Shown: positions 36,216 through 47,184, counted from the stretch's first letter. The stretch: 64,000 bases of DNA from Dicyema japonicum (GCA_011109175.1 RDEW01000027.1:62001-126000); one strand, 5' to 3'. The notes: generated by a model not told the origin, from the letters alone. Made by a program: numbers and translations.

Positions 36216-36944
36216 TATATATCAAAAGATTCCAACCGAACTAACTAATTACATGATTTTAAGTCGATTTTTGATAGCGTCCCCATTTTGGCACGGTATT
36301 CATTTATCAAGTCCACTGGACAAACAGCTGAATTAACAGATCAAACGAATTTACGATTCCAGAGGAATCGATGAGTTAAAATTCTTTCAAAAGTCCATCA
36401 TTTGTCACTCCGTACGGTTTTTTGGATAGCTGACATCTTTTCGGTATTTGTCAAAAGATTGATAGTCCCCACAAAGTGTATGCGTAACACTCACCTGCGA
36501 TTGTTGTCAAAACAACCGAAGCAATAATCATTAAGTCCCTGATCTTCCTCTAGAAACTCGGACGTATGGCTTTGCTCAGAAGCCACAACTACTGTGAAAC
36601 GCAATGGCTCAACCAGTTGGTCTCTATAGCAGTCCAGAAGGGAAACGCCGCATCAATAAAGTCAGCGAGAATAAAATAATTACTTTCTACATCTTAAATT
36701 TAGATTTCTTGGTTTTTAAAATTAGGTTATTCAGGAAAATCATTATGCATATTTTTGATAATTTTAATGACCTAGAATTTAATAATTAAACTGTTGTAGG
36801 GAACAAACCATGGCACTGCGGCTAATCAGTTTTATAATTATTTCTAAGAGATTTTAAAACTAATTTTGTATGCTAATTTGAACGGCAGTGATTTAAAGAC
36901 AAAGATGCGTGTTGGCATAATTATTTACGTTATCAGGACGATTA
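36216..36944. other. no gene seen
   Basis: No coding frame of note. The last 150 bases, A+T-rich, precede the SLC3 start codon. Confidence 0.4.
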
Positions 36945-38536
36945 ATGAAAAGAAAGAATAAAGATTTAAAATCATCAAGATCTGAAGATGCTGCATGGAT
37001 TAAACATACGAAAGACAGGAAGGATAGTATCCTTCCTGTGGAAACGCCTCTTGCTGTTGAATCTACATATGAACTTACACATAATAACGTTGTGAGACTT
37101 ATGAAGGATGCAGTAATAAAAAAAGTTATTTATTATGGTTATCGGGGCATTTAGATTAGATATACCCTTCTTATAATTTATGTTCTTGTTTCAATATCAA
37201 TATTCGTCTCAATTACTGTGCTGATAGGAATTACTCCAATTTGTTCAATACCAGAAAATTACAAATGGTACCAAAGAGCAGTGATTTACCGCTTGAATAT
37301 AAAACTCTTCTATGATTCCAATGGTGACGGATTTGGAGACATGAAAGGTATAATTCACCTCACATAACCAACGTAGGAATTATGATAAAAGGTGGATATC
37401 TGCAATCGATAAAAATTGATGCAATCTTGATTACTGTATTTAATACCAAATACGTTTTGTAGGATCATTTATTGAATAACGAGGAAACTATAGCAGATTT
37501 GATAAAATTATGTCAGAAAATGAATGAATTTGGTGATTATGTTTTATAAATATCCAGGTATTAAGGTACTTATCTCTTTAAGAGAAAAAGAGATACAAGA
37601 TGATGAAAAGGTCAATCTATCGATAATTTTAGGCTATATTGAATAAAGTAAGTCATCTAATTGCTGGAGTCATTTTTCTAAAACAATTAGACTCTGCTGA
37701 GTTTGAGGCACAACGGAAGGTACTCATTGAATTGTTTCCTAACATGTAATTGCGATTTATGTCAATTTCAGAATAATTGGAATGCTGGCGAATTCCGAAG
37801 TAAACATTGACTTATTGGATTTTGTCATCTATTTATTTGAATGGGATCCCATTAAACCAAATTTAACGGTTAAGGTAAACGGGACCAAATTTGCTGACAA
37901 ACCCTACAAAGGTTATATAGTTAGTTTATATTTGTCTAATATTAGTCATCTATTGAGTTAGGGGAGAAAAGAACAAATCTTAACTTATTAATGTTATTCC
38001 AAGGATGGACTGTTGTAATAAATAGTGGAGATGAGCTCGGATTTAGAGCTGAAAGTTGTAACGATGAATCTGTAATGAATTGGGATAGTACGATGCCAAG
38101 CAATGGTTTTAGCACTAACTTAGCCCTGAAAGATAAAACTTCCTGTTGTATATATGGAGTGAAAGTAACTTTACTTTAACATAAAAGAGTCAATCAGCAA
38201 AAGATTTTCCATCCTCGAATTTGACGCTTTTCAGGCGTTTAGTAGAGATTATCCATATTAATACATTTAAATGGGGGGAAACCAGAGTTTTTGAAATATA
38301 TGATATGATTTGTTACCTGATTACAAGAGCTGGCCTTCAATCGTACTTAGTTGTTGCACACACCGGAAACCCTAACTATAAAATACGCCATCCAATGTCA
38401 AATATATTTTTATTTTAGCGACATTCATAGGAGAACAGGAATTGAGTCTGGAACTGACAGTGATACTGGCAAACCTTATGACCTTAAACAATACTATATG
38501 ATAGAAGGAAGAAATATTCAAGTTTTCTTAGTCTAA
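36945..38536 (+). CDS. SLC3 family heavy chain (4F2hc/rBAT-like)
   Basis: Type II membrane glycoprotein that partners an SLC7 light chain to bring an amino-acid exchanger to the cell surface. Ten exons read through to 453 residues. The nine introns are 22-30 nt and start at 37125, 37348, 37436, 37533, 37611, 37746, 37920, 38165 and 38397. About 60 charged cytoplasmic residues precede one membrane span (I-R-Y-T-L-L-I-I-Y-V-L-V, 61-86). Next is the family start W-Y-Q-R-A-V-I-Y-R-L, with D-S-N-G-D-G-F-G-D as in alpha-amylases. Later come L-L-M-L-F-Q-G-W-T-V-V-I-N-S-G-D-E-L-G-F (the L-P-G-T-P...G-D-E-I-G block), then V-M-N-W-D, then L-T-L-F-R-R-L and the beta-sandwich. No amylase catalytic triad is visible, as expected for SLC3A2-type proteins. 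Shorter than human 4F2hc (529-630). Confidence 0.88.
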
Positions 38537-38789
38537 TTAATGGTAACTAACATATTTAATGTCATTAAATGGTCTTTTTTGGTTTACTTGGGGTACTAAG
38601 CATTACCTTAGACATTTGAACCGCCTGACATTATGTAGTTAAAGAAAACCATCTCCCAAGTAGCCAACGATGGAATAGAATTCTTGAGTGTTGAGAAATT
38701 TGTCACAACATAAGAGCTTCATCAGATGGATGACTCATTTTTTATCAAGAAAAATAATTAGAACCTTCGCTAGAGCCATTATACTTAAG
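38537..38789. other. no gene seen
   Basis: 3' flank of the SLC3 gene with no recognised element. Confidence 0.35.
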
Positions 38790-38960
38790 CTCTGCATGAA
38801 CAGGGCACAACTTTATTAAAAACAGTTATGCTAACTAATCATTGAAAAGAGCCAAGGAATTTGAGTCCCTTCAAACAATCAGCTTCCGCAATGATGACGT
38901 CATCACTCGTTAGATTAAGAAGCTTTGTAGATGCGTGGATAAGATTTGCTAACTAAGCCA
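38790..38960 (-). repeat. SINE copy (5261 family), diverged
   Basis: Reverse-oriented: gggcacaactttattaaaaa, tgctaactaatcattgaaaa, then gatgacgtcatcactcgtta, in the same order as the copies at 42490 and 49240. Confidence 0.55.
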
Positions 38961-39896
38961 AACACCTTTTTTATATCAATTGAAACAAAAACAGTTATAT
39001 CACATTGGATAAAAGTATTTAAACCGTCAGAAATTAATTGAACTAGTTTTGGTGAGAATTTTATGCTGAAGTCATTTAAAAGGCGTATACCTCGAAGAAC
39101 GGAGAGATATTTAAAAAAAACAGTTTTTTAGAACACGTGAAAATATCAATACATAATCTTTGGTGAAGAACTCAAGAAAATTCATTGAACAGATAAAGGA
39201 GCTTTCATCCCATATGAAATGGATTATAAAATGAAAACCTCACTATGAGTTTAAGTAATCAATATATTTGTATCACATAGAGATCATTGGTAAAGACAGG
39301 TTATAAGATAAATTCACCGGATTAACCCCAAGGATGAAAGAGGTTGAGATGCGAAAATTTTATGTGGGAACGACAATTCAGCTTGCGTCCATGTAAATTT
39401 TGTAAAGACTCCATGTTTCATTGAGACATGAGATTAAAAGAGACTCCAGTTTCCAACTTGAGTAGAGTGACTGAAAAGTTGCGTTTAAAAATATGAAAAT
39501 TGATTTTAAGTCAATTAAATTTTCCCAAAGATTTAATTGTTGACATATTATGCTAAAAAGTTGACCTATTACGCTATAAAGTTGACCTAAAAAAATTGAT
39601 TTTATTTTTCCAACAACTATACTCTTCTAATTTGGAAATCTGCTCTTGTTGTCGTTAACTTAGTATTGACCCAAAAAATTATATTTTAACATATAAAATC
39701 AAAATTTTGATTTTCTCTAACTTGAAGACCTAACGAATTGATTCCCAAAAATTTTACTTTAACGTTATTTTGGAAAAAATAAAAGTTTTGATCTCTTTAA
39801 CATGAGAACCCACTCTTGTGGACATTATCTTATATTGGAGGTTCCCAACCTTGTCTTTCTATCAAGAATATTTTACTCTTACCTCAATTAGGCCTA
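38961..39896. repeat. AT-rich DNA with short degenerate tandem repeats
   Basis: At 39535-39600 the unit aagttgacctattacgctat occurs about three times. At 39660-39830 two degenerate units of about 85 bp each run from cccaaaaa...tttaac to ctctttaac/ctctaac. No gene. Confidence 0.45.
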
Positions 39897-41310
39897 CTAT
39901 AAAAATTGCCTTATGCCCAAAAATCGATTGGTATAAAAAATACAAAAACATGCATATTCAAGTATAACAGCAGATACACCAGTATACCAGCTGTATAAGA
40001 AAGCGGCTGCTGACATTACGGAGTAAGCGTTTCCGCGGACAACTGCGATCCCTATTCGTTGCCTTAGCCAGACCGCTTCCCGCACGTCTTTTTTGCGGTG
40101 GGCCAATTTCCCCCCTTCAAGAGCACGCATGACAATGTTGTTGGTAGCAGCATGGCGGGGTGCTCTGTCCGCACTCCTTTTGCACGAAAGCAGATGCAGC
40201 CCTTTGGCATCGACGATCCCTCGACAACGACATCGGTGTTCGACGCAAACATCAACTCCCAGGCGTTGTGCGATCCCAATCCGAATACAGTCATCGTCCA
40301 AAAGGGTCCCCAGAGAGGAACACGGGAGTGCATCCAGCCACGCTCCGCTCCCATGGTTGGCGGCGGACACGAGGCATGCAAGACGATGTTGGTTGGCCTC
40401 AGACTTTAGCAGGTCGAAGATATTCTTAGAGTAGATCTCGTCGAAGACTTTTTCCCAAGAATTTCCGGTTGGAAAACGTAAGATATCCACTTGAGAGCGA
40501 TGACACATATGCTGGAAAGGCAATCTCCAGCGCCGACCTGAGACCCGTACCTCCGAGGCGTGTAGGAAGCTTGCATTGATTCCAACTCGGCACGTTAAAG
40601 TGGATGTTTGGAAGCAATTCAGCTGATTTTCTCAATGTCCTATCCAGTGACAGGAAGATGTCACGATATTTGAAGCAGGGAGAACAACGGAGAGTGTATA
40701 AGAGTTTGGGTAAGCCGATGCTATTTTTTAAAAGGAAGAACGCTGTATGAGCATCGAGTAAGGAAAGTTTCTCCGTAACTATAGAGAGTTCGTCCTCTTT
40801 TGTTAGTAGATGGCTCCGCAGTTCCTTTTCGTCAAGTGGGCACCCAAGAAAGTATGTCCGCTCCCTGGGTACGACAGTAATTCCAGGTAGTACCGAGTGA
40901 AAGACTCGACCACGTTGATAAAATCACTCTCCGAGTATGTGATATTTATTAGCTCCGATTTTGTTACATTTATCTCAAGTCCGAGGTTTCGTAGTGCCAG
41001 CACGGCATGTGACAGAACGTCATGAACTTTTCTCCACGTCCGTCCAATCTTGGCGTCATCAATATACCAGAGGTTTAGTTGTGTGTTGAGAGAGAACAAT
41101 TTCATCGATGGCCAGAGCGAAGAAAAGTGGATTAAGTGGGTCCCCTTGTTGGACTCCAGTCTCCGAACGGATAATCTTGTCCCCGAAAACCAGTGAAGAA
41201 TTGGTTCCGTAAGCGAGGTAGACAAGTGGAATAAGTTCCGGGGCTCGTTTGCTTGTAGTTTCGAAAAATTTACCCCTCCTCAGTGAATTGAAGGCATTGC
41301 AGATGTCCAG
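39897..41310 (-). pseudogene. G+C-rich LINE reverse transcriptase (R2-like, W-Y-I-D-D type)
   Basis: Minus strand. G-V-Q-Q-G-D-P-L-N-P-L-F-F-A-L-A-I (about 41130), then L-W-Y-I-D-D-A-K-I-G after a frameshift, so the catalytic aspartates are present. L-G-L-E-I-N-V-T-K-S-E follows. Then L-P-K-L-L-Y-T-L-R-C-S-P and L-G-G-T-G-L-R-S-A; the C-terminal end G-S-G-A-W-L-D-A-L-P-C-S-S-L-G-T lies with a zinc knuckle (R-C-R-C-R...H-L-L-S-C) in 39897-40523. Two or three frameshifts only. Base composition is visibly richer in G+C than every neighbour, and the reading frames are unusually intact on all strands. It appears younger than the other LINEs. Confidence 0.8.
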
Positions 41311-41897
41311 ATTGACCCCAATGTGTGGGTTTTGTTTGTCTTTCTATCCAAAAAGCACCTCGCAGCATGCACTGCAGGTCGCATCCGTTCCTTACACCAA
41401 CCCCCAGTTGGAGGGGGATAATTTTTCAGATATTCGTTTCTCTAAGTAGGAGGTCGATTTTTCTAAGAGTCCAGCTGATTATGTTGGGCCCTCCTTCATG
41501 TCACTTAGTGCCATTGGTGGTCCTGGTCCGGAGAGGATTTGATCGAAGATCTCCCCAAGCTGGTCAAATGAAAAAAACCAACGATTTTATCCATCTCCAA
41601 AGTGAAACTTTCCTGAGCGAGCATAGCGAATGTTTTTCCACGGGCATAGCGAATTTTTTTGTTTATTATAAAACATAATTATGTAATTTTAACATTATTT
41701 TTATTAAAATTTCTCTCATGTTTGAAAGTTTCAATAGCTCACTCGAAACTGCGAAAAGATGCAGCATTGTTTCTTAGATAAACTTATATTTTTAACTATA
41801 CAGAGAGTTAACAACTACTAGAAGCTTATTTCCGCCAGGCTGGGCACTCTTTAGGATTGAAAACCTATCTCCAATAACGTTTTTTTAGGAAATGAGC
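41311..41897. other. LINE remainder, then no gene
   Basis: The G+C-rich composition continues to about 41560, probably the upstream RT fingers in broken frames. Beyond that, no feature. Confidence 0.4.
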
Positions 41898-42240
41898 TCA
41901 ATAATCCAGATCCTTTCTCCAATATCCATCTTCCTCCTTGCGGAAGGCGATCCGATACAGTTCAGCAGGGTCAGTGATCTGCCTCCAAAATAAACAAACA
42001 TATTCTTCAATTTACCTTGCCCCAGTACGGCAAAGTTTGTCAGGCTGATTGGTCAGCTTGTAGTGCGGAAGCAAGATCCTAGAATGATAAGAAATTAATA
42101 ACGTGAATTAATAGGGTACTCATCGAAATTAATTGTGAGAATGCTATTATGAGCTTCCAAAAATTAAAAGAATTCAGACTTATAAATTTAGGAGGCCGAA
42201 TTAACAATAAAAAATCAAATATATAGTTTTTAGAAATAAG
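41898..42240 (-). CDS. possible host gene, 3' exons only
   Basis: Minus strand exons 42240-42180, 42153-42120, 42078-42016 and 41982-41898 join in phase across GT-AG introns of 26, 41 and 33 nt. The reading gives about 80 residues ending ...I-T-D-P-A-E-L-Y-R-I-A-F-R-K-E-E-D-G-Y-W then a short acidic tail and TGA. The composition is protein-like but no family is recognised. Two introns are longer than the local norm, and an alternative 21-nt intron (donor 42003, acceptor 41983 side) gives a different open frame, so the model is uncertain. Upstream exons were not resolved. Confidence 0.4.
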
Positions 42241-42384
42241 CTGAAACTAGGGAAACCTGATCGCACTTAGAACCTAAAATTCTTATTCAAACTGACCTAT
42301 ATAGTTATTTTAATGTAAATTGTGATGATTTCGAACATGGAATAACAAGGAATAGTATTCTTACATGTGTTTAATATTTTAGTT

Positions 42385-42900
42385 TTTATTAAAATAATTA
42401 ATTAAAAATAAAAATGGCATTTATAGCAAATAAATTGAAAAATGGCATTTAAAACCAAAAATGGCAAAAAGGGCATCTATAATTTAATAATATTCGCACT
42501 TTCCGAGGACCATATCAGTTATAGCTCCCCTCAGCCAGAACGCACACTTTATTTTAAGCAAAGAACAGTTATAGTAGGTAATCGAGAAGGATCAAGGAAT
42601 GCTCTTCACTTTTTAGTTTTCTTTTCCTTGGGTGTATGTCCTTTATAGACAATCCGGTTCCACTGTAAAGTTTACTGATGACGGCGTCACTCGTCAAGCC
42701 AAAGCATGTTGATGCGTGGAACCTTCAACCGAAATGTGCAGTATCGGGATTCGAACTTGCGACCTTCAGGCCTCTTGCCCGGCAACCTTCAATTTTGTAA
42801 AGATAAAACATTTTTAATTAATTTTCATATAATTTATCTCATCAATAAAAAATGACCATTCCTTTAAAAATGGATTCTATGGCAAAAAATGGCCCTAGTC
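42385..42900. mobile_element. non-autonomous hAT-like relic holding a SINE
   Basis: Repeated aaaatggcattta / atggcaaaaa units and the end ggcaaaaaatggccctag (right side, about 42880) resemble the tagggccattt ends of the hAT at 46165. A SINE in reverse orientation sits inside it (42490-42800). Confidence 0.45.
42490..42800 (-). repeat. tRNA-derived SINE, reverse copy
   Basis: On the minus strand: B box gttcgaatccc, body ttgacgagtgacgccgtca, then tail ctgttctttgcttaaaataa. The A-box end near 42790 is decayed. Confidence 0.7.
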
Positions 42901-43079
42901 ATAACTTTCAAAATCTGAACTCTTCAAATTTTTTTCAATATTGACCATAATTTTCCAATGCTCAAAAAATAATTTTTTCAGAAGTGGCTGACTCCAGTAT
43001 GAAGGGATAGATGAGGATAAATTGGTGGTACATTCATCTACAAGGAAGAGAGCGATTGCCATCGATTTAAATAATTAGT

Positions 43080-43235
43080 TGACATACATATCTTTATTTA
43101 TGAAGTATCTACTTTGACTCATAGTGAATAAAAGCTTCCTTCTTCTCGTAAGCATGGACTAAGTGATAAACTCAAAAGACATCAGAAATCTGAAGCTCTG
43201 AACAAAGGAAGTGTTTGGATGCGGTAGGATCCAGC
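43080..43235 (+). repeat. second SINE-like family, copy 2
   Basis: Matches 7420-7580: gaataaaagcttccttcttc, then gaacaaaggaagtgt and aggatccag. The head is lost. Confidence 0.5.
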
Positions 43236-43659
43236 TGCATGTATAGGATGATAGTTAATATGATTCTATCTTAGTCAATTGCACTCCCACGTTACTCATA
43301 AACACACGAATACTTAATGTTGCGATTCTGTCGTGTTATTCACTATCCGTTCTACCAGTTTTCTCCATGTAACTTTTGTTCTAGCATTTCATTGAAGAAT
43401 CCATGTATAAGGTTTCCGGTCTAGTCTTCGAAGCTAGTCCTCTAGCCTTGAAAGTTTCAATTTTAAACGGGGTAGAACAGACATACTGAAAGTACGATGA
43501 AGACATAGACATTATTAAAGAGATGTTTACCGTTATATGTATTTTACTAAAAGTCACTACTCAACCAACAGACTATTAACTGTTTTAAGTATTTTATTTA
43601 AAAAAAGTCAACAAAAAACATAAAATTATTATTATTACCCAAGGATCACTGGATCAAAG
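43236..43659. other. no gene seen
   Basis: No coding frame or repeat recognised. Confidence 0.35.
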
Positions 43660-43790
43660 AGAAAAAAAATAAAAGTTCTCAACTAACTAAGTGATCCCAG
43701 ACCGACAAGGAAAAGACGAGTCCGGCGGAGTTGGAAATTCCTGTACTGTTCTTCTCATCGTACATGGCATCGGCTCAAACTTTTTACGTG
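43660..43790 (-). repeat. deleted-LINE repeat, 3' fragment
   Basis: The minus strand ends in the family's ctgggatcacttagttagttg...tgggtaataataataa tail. Confidence 0.45.
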
Positions 43791-43964
43791 TTTTTAGATA
43801 TTTCGATAGTATATGAAACAAGGGGAAGCTCGGTTGACTGGTCGCCATTAAGAATTTTCGTTGTAATTCAATTAGAAGATTTTCAATAAGTTGGATCTGT
43901 GTTCTGGTTCAAAAAAGTGCATAAAATAAGTTATTTTACTAAAAAGTTTATTTATTTATTTATT

Positions 43965-44492
43965 TTAATAACCCCGGGAACACCGAGAAAGAAAGACAAA
44001 AGAGTCAAAAAGTTAGGTGATCCCAGTCCTCGCAATCAATTGTGCCATTCGACGTCTGTGATCTTCCATCGTCCCCACTACTTTCCGGAAGAGCCTTCTC
44101 TCGGTCTTGCAGAGGAATCCGATCGGGGAGGGGAATTTCTTATCCAATCGGTTTTCTCTTGCCATGGAAAGGATCAGGCGAAGCGGATTTCCATCTTCCT
44201 CACAGACGCGAAGAAATCCGGAGCCACGACTACGGATCTTAGCTTCCATGAGTAGTGGGTCGACTGTTGATCCATTACGTGGGCAAAGCATACTGATTGT
44301 TTTCTGGTGTATCGAGTTGACTCTTTGGACCATAGACTCCGATAGCGCGAATCTCCATGCAACGGAGGCATACTCAACGGCAGGCGCGATTGTTTGTTGG
44401 TAGAGGGTAGAAACGGAAAAGTCCATGTTCCTCGTGGTCCTCCGGACAAGGGCGCGTAAAACGTTAACTTTCTGGAGGCCCCTGGTAATCAT
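43965..44492 (-). pseudogene. CR1/L2-like LINE 3' end
   Basis: Minus strand, 159 codons open: R-G-L-Q-K-V-N-V-L-R-A-L, Q-T-I-A-P-A-V-E-Y-A, then a basic C-terminus ending R-M-A-Q-L-I-A-R-T-G-I-T and stop. The 3' tail ctcggtgttcccggggttat runs into aaataaataaataaa. The same protein end (M-A-Q-L-I-A-G-T-G-I-T) is at 53290-53410. 5' truncated. It lies 81 bp before the MVD start, in opposite orientation. Confidence 0.75.
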
Positions 44493-44573
44493 TAAAAAGT
44501 TAATTCTTATAAATATAACTGATTTTAATTTATTTAAAAAAATTAAATAAATGAAATAACTGATTTTGATTTA

Positions 44574-45747
44574 ATGTCACCGGTAACGTGCATTGCGCCA
44601 ATCAACATAGCGATAATAAAATACTGTATTCTGAAATAATCAAGCCTTAGGGGGGAAAAGAAACAGTGATATTATCCTCCCTATTAACTCTTCTCTTAGT
44701 GTCACACTTAATACCGATCAACTTTGCACAAAAACGACCATATACGAGAATAACGGATCAGAAGATGTTTTTTATTTGAATGGAAAACGGACGGAACTGC
44801 CATCTCGAGCCAATAAAGTGATCAACGAAAGTAATAATCATTTATATGTTAAGTTAGAAAAACAAATGAGACAAAACTTTTAATCATCACAGTAAACAAC
44901 TTTCCTACAGCTGCTGGACTTGCTTCCTCGGCTTCAGGCTATGCATGTTTGGCAACATCAGTTTGTACATTCTATGGAGTCCCCCTTTCTCCAATTTACG
45001 CCAGAATTGGTTCAGGAAGTGCTTGTAGAAGCATGTTTGGGGGATTTGTTGAGTGGGAGATGGGTAAAGAAGACGATGGCAAGGATTCAGTTGCTGTTCA
45101 ACTGCCATACGACTGGCCTGGACTGCGGGTTCTCATTTTTGTTGCCAGTGATTCCCAAAAGTCAGTGAGTTCTACCAATGGGATGCAAACCACTGTCGAA
45201 ACAAGCAATCTCCTCGCCAATCGAGTATCCCATTCTGTCCCGAAACGTTTAAAAGACATCAAGTTATCTATCGAAAACAGGGACTTCGATTCCTTTGGAA
45301 GAATAATGATGGAGGTAGTCTTCGTTTATTATCCATTAGGATAGCAATGAAATGCACGCCACAATGATGGATTCATTTCCTCCCATTCGTTATATTTCTG
45401 ACCGTTCATTTTCACTTTTAATGTCCATTCACAGGCTGAATAGTGCTGCTGGAAGGACAGTTGCCTCGTACACTTTCGACGCTGGCTCAAATGCATTTGT
45501 TTTTGTAATGGAGGACAACGCTGATTACTTATATGCATGCATGTCGTCTTTAGCTGGAAAACCTGATGGATTGATTGTGATAGGACTGCCTTTAAAGATT
45601 CCGGAATCTTTTCAAAATGTGTTTAAAGGCACGTCGGAGGATTTTGGGGTTAAATATATAATCAGCACTAAAGTTGACAAGTCTTTATTTTAGGTTGGAG
45701 AAGGTCCTTTAATGTCTGATGATCACATTTCTAGACCAAATGAATGA
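44574..45747 (+). CDS. MVD: diphosphomevalonate decarboxylase
   Basis: Last step of the mevalonate pathway: ATP-dependent decarboxylation of mevalonate diphosphate to isopentenyl diphosphate. Exons 44574-44625, 44651-44830, 44854-45314, 45340-45672 and 45694-45747 join in frame to 359 residues (human 400). Introns are 25, 23, 25 and 21 nt. Family blocks in order: C-I-A-P-I-N-I-A-I-I-K-Y-W-G-K-R, L-P-I-N-S-S-L-S-V-T-L, then the GHMP-kinase ATP loop N-N-F-P-T-A-A-G-L-A-S-S-A, G-S-G-S-A-C-R-S, G-G-F-V-E-W, M-D-S-F-P-P-I and the catalytic T-F-D-A-G-S-N-A (Pro of the usual G-P-N-A replaced by Ser), finally V-K-Y-I-I-S-T-K and V-G-E-G-P. The ATG is the first and aligns with the family start. Confidence 0.95.
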
Positions 45748-46164
45748 GATTTATTCCGATCTATAATCTAATAATCTGTTCGAAATAATAATTTTAATTA
45801 TTTTGTTCTATTATTGCTATCGAGATTGAGTTTTCGGTTATATTCCAATTTAATGGCGCTATTATTAGAATCATCTGTTGGTTGGACACCTCTAATAATT
45901 TCTATCTTTCTATCGTACTCTCAGCCTGTCTATTCTACCCCGTTTCAGTTGCTACTTTCAACGACAGAAAACTCGGTTGCTTTGAATACTAAACAAGAAT
46001 CCTTATCATGGATTCTTCGATTAACTGTAGATATGTAGCAGGAGGAAAATTACAGATAGTGAAGAGCACGGCAAAACTGGAACATAAAGTATTCATATAT
46101 TAATGGGAAACGCAGGAGTGCATTTAACTATCTAACTTAAAACAATTGGATTATGTGTTAAAAA
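45748..46164. other. intergenic DNA with a short duplicated segment
   Basis: At 45990-46065, actaaacaagaatccttatc and a following attcttcgattaactgta stretch recur near 55555-55620, so it is part of an unclassified dispersed repeat. The segment acttaaaacaattggattat (46135-46154) reappears in altered form at 47116-47141, on the far side of the hAT element. Confidence 0.4.
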
Positions 46165-47090
46165 TAGGGCCATTTAAATGCTATAAAAATATTATGCCGG
46201 GTAATGCAAAAATAATGGCTTTACCAGGGACTATAAAAATGAGTTCAAATTTTTGTGATATTTAAATTATATGATTTTACAATTCATATTTGATCATAAT
46301 TTAATCTGAATAATCAAAAATGTAATTTTTAATTCACTAGTTATTTATTTTGACTTTAAATGCTATATTTTAACCACAATCAATAAAACGTGTTTGATTT
46401 ACTGTAATATCAAAAAAAATTTAATCAATATGTAACAAATCTAAGATTTATGATCCACGATTCATCAAAGAAATGTAGAAGTTCTACGATAAATCAAAAT
46501 ATCTTTTAAAAGATATCGGATGTCCTCCAGATGTTGTTACCACAAGGTATTCCTGAATAATTTTTAGATGGGGTAGTTGGTTTGTTTCAGTAAAACACTA
46601 TTTGAAAATTACGACGCCATATGTGATATAATGAGTTCTTTTGAATGTGAGGGAATTCTACAACCGCAATCAATTCAATTGATTGTAACGACATGTGTTG
46701 AAAGGTTATAAAAAAAGTTAAAGTTTTAATGGGAAAAAAAAGAAATTTCAATGACACTAATGTGAAAAACTATATGATTATGAGCTATAACAAATATTTG
46801 ACATTTTTTGTTTTATAATAGGAGAGAAGATGGATGCATTTTTCTCCAGTATTGGACGAAGTCTTGCTTCAAAAAGATGCGAACTCCTCAAAAGACTCTG
46901 GTTGTGAAGGAGGTTTAAAATGGTGGTGATCAGAGGAAACGCCTTCGCAATCCTGGCCTTTACACTAAAAATCTCTACTTGTTTTCTTTTTTCAAAAAAT
47001 TTTTTTAAATGCTATTTTTTGGTTTAAAAATTCTATAATGATATTTCAAAGTGCTATATTTTAAATTTTGCTGCTATAAAAAATTCCCTA
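46165..47090 (+). mobile_element. hAT-like transposon relic with a 21-nt intron
   Basis: Ends tagggccattt (46165) and aattcccta (47090) are short inverted repeats, with tgctataaaaa units inside both. The plus strand at 46480-46720 reads C-P-P-D-V-V-T-T and, after a 21-nt GT-AG gap at about 46545-46565, R-W-G-S-W-F-V-S-V-K-H-Y. A one-base shift later it reads E-N-Y-D-A-I-C-D-I-M. T-R-W-x-S-W(F)-x-x-V...Y is the hAT transposase signature. The rest is decayed. Confidence 0.55.
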
Positions 47091-47184
47091 GTTAGCTACT
47101 TTTTTAAGTAAGAATACTTAAAACAGTTTGATTATGTGTCATTATAATTCTCCGCTCCATTGGATGTTTTAAATAAATTAAATT

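Noticed and set aside
40064-40434. several long overlapping frames on both strands
   Set aside because: By-product of the G+C-rich LINE; only the 39897-40523 minus frame has family blocks.
44013-44449. plus-strand and alternative minus-strand frames
   Set aside because: Shadows of the LINE C-terminal frame 44492-44013.
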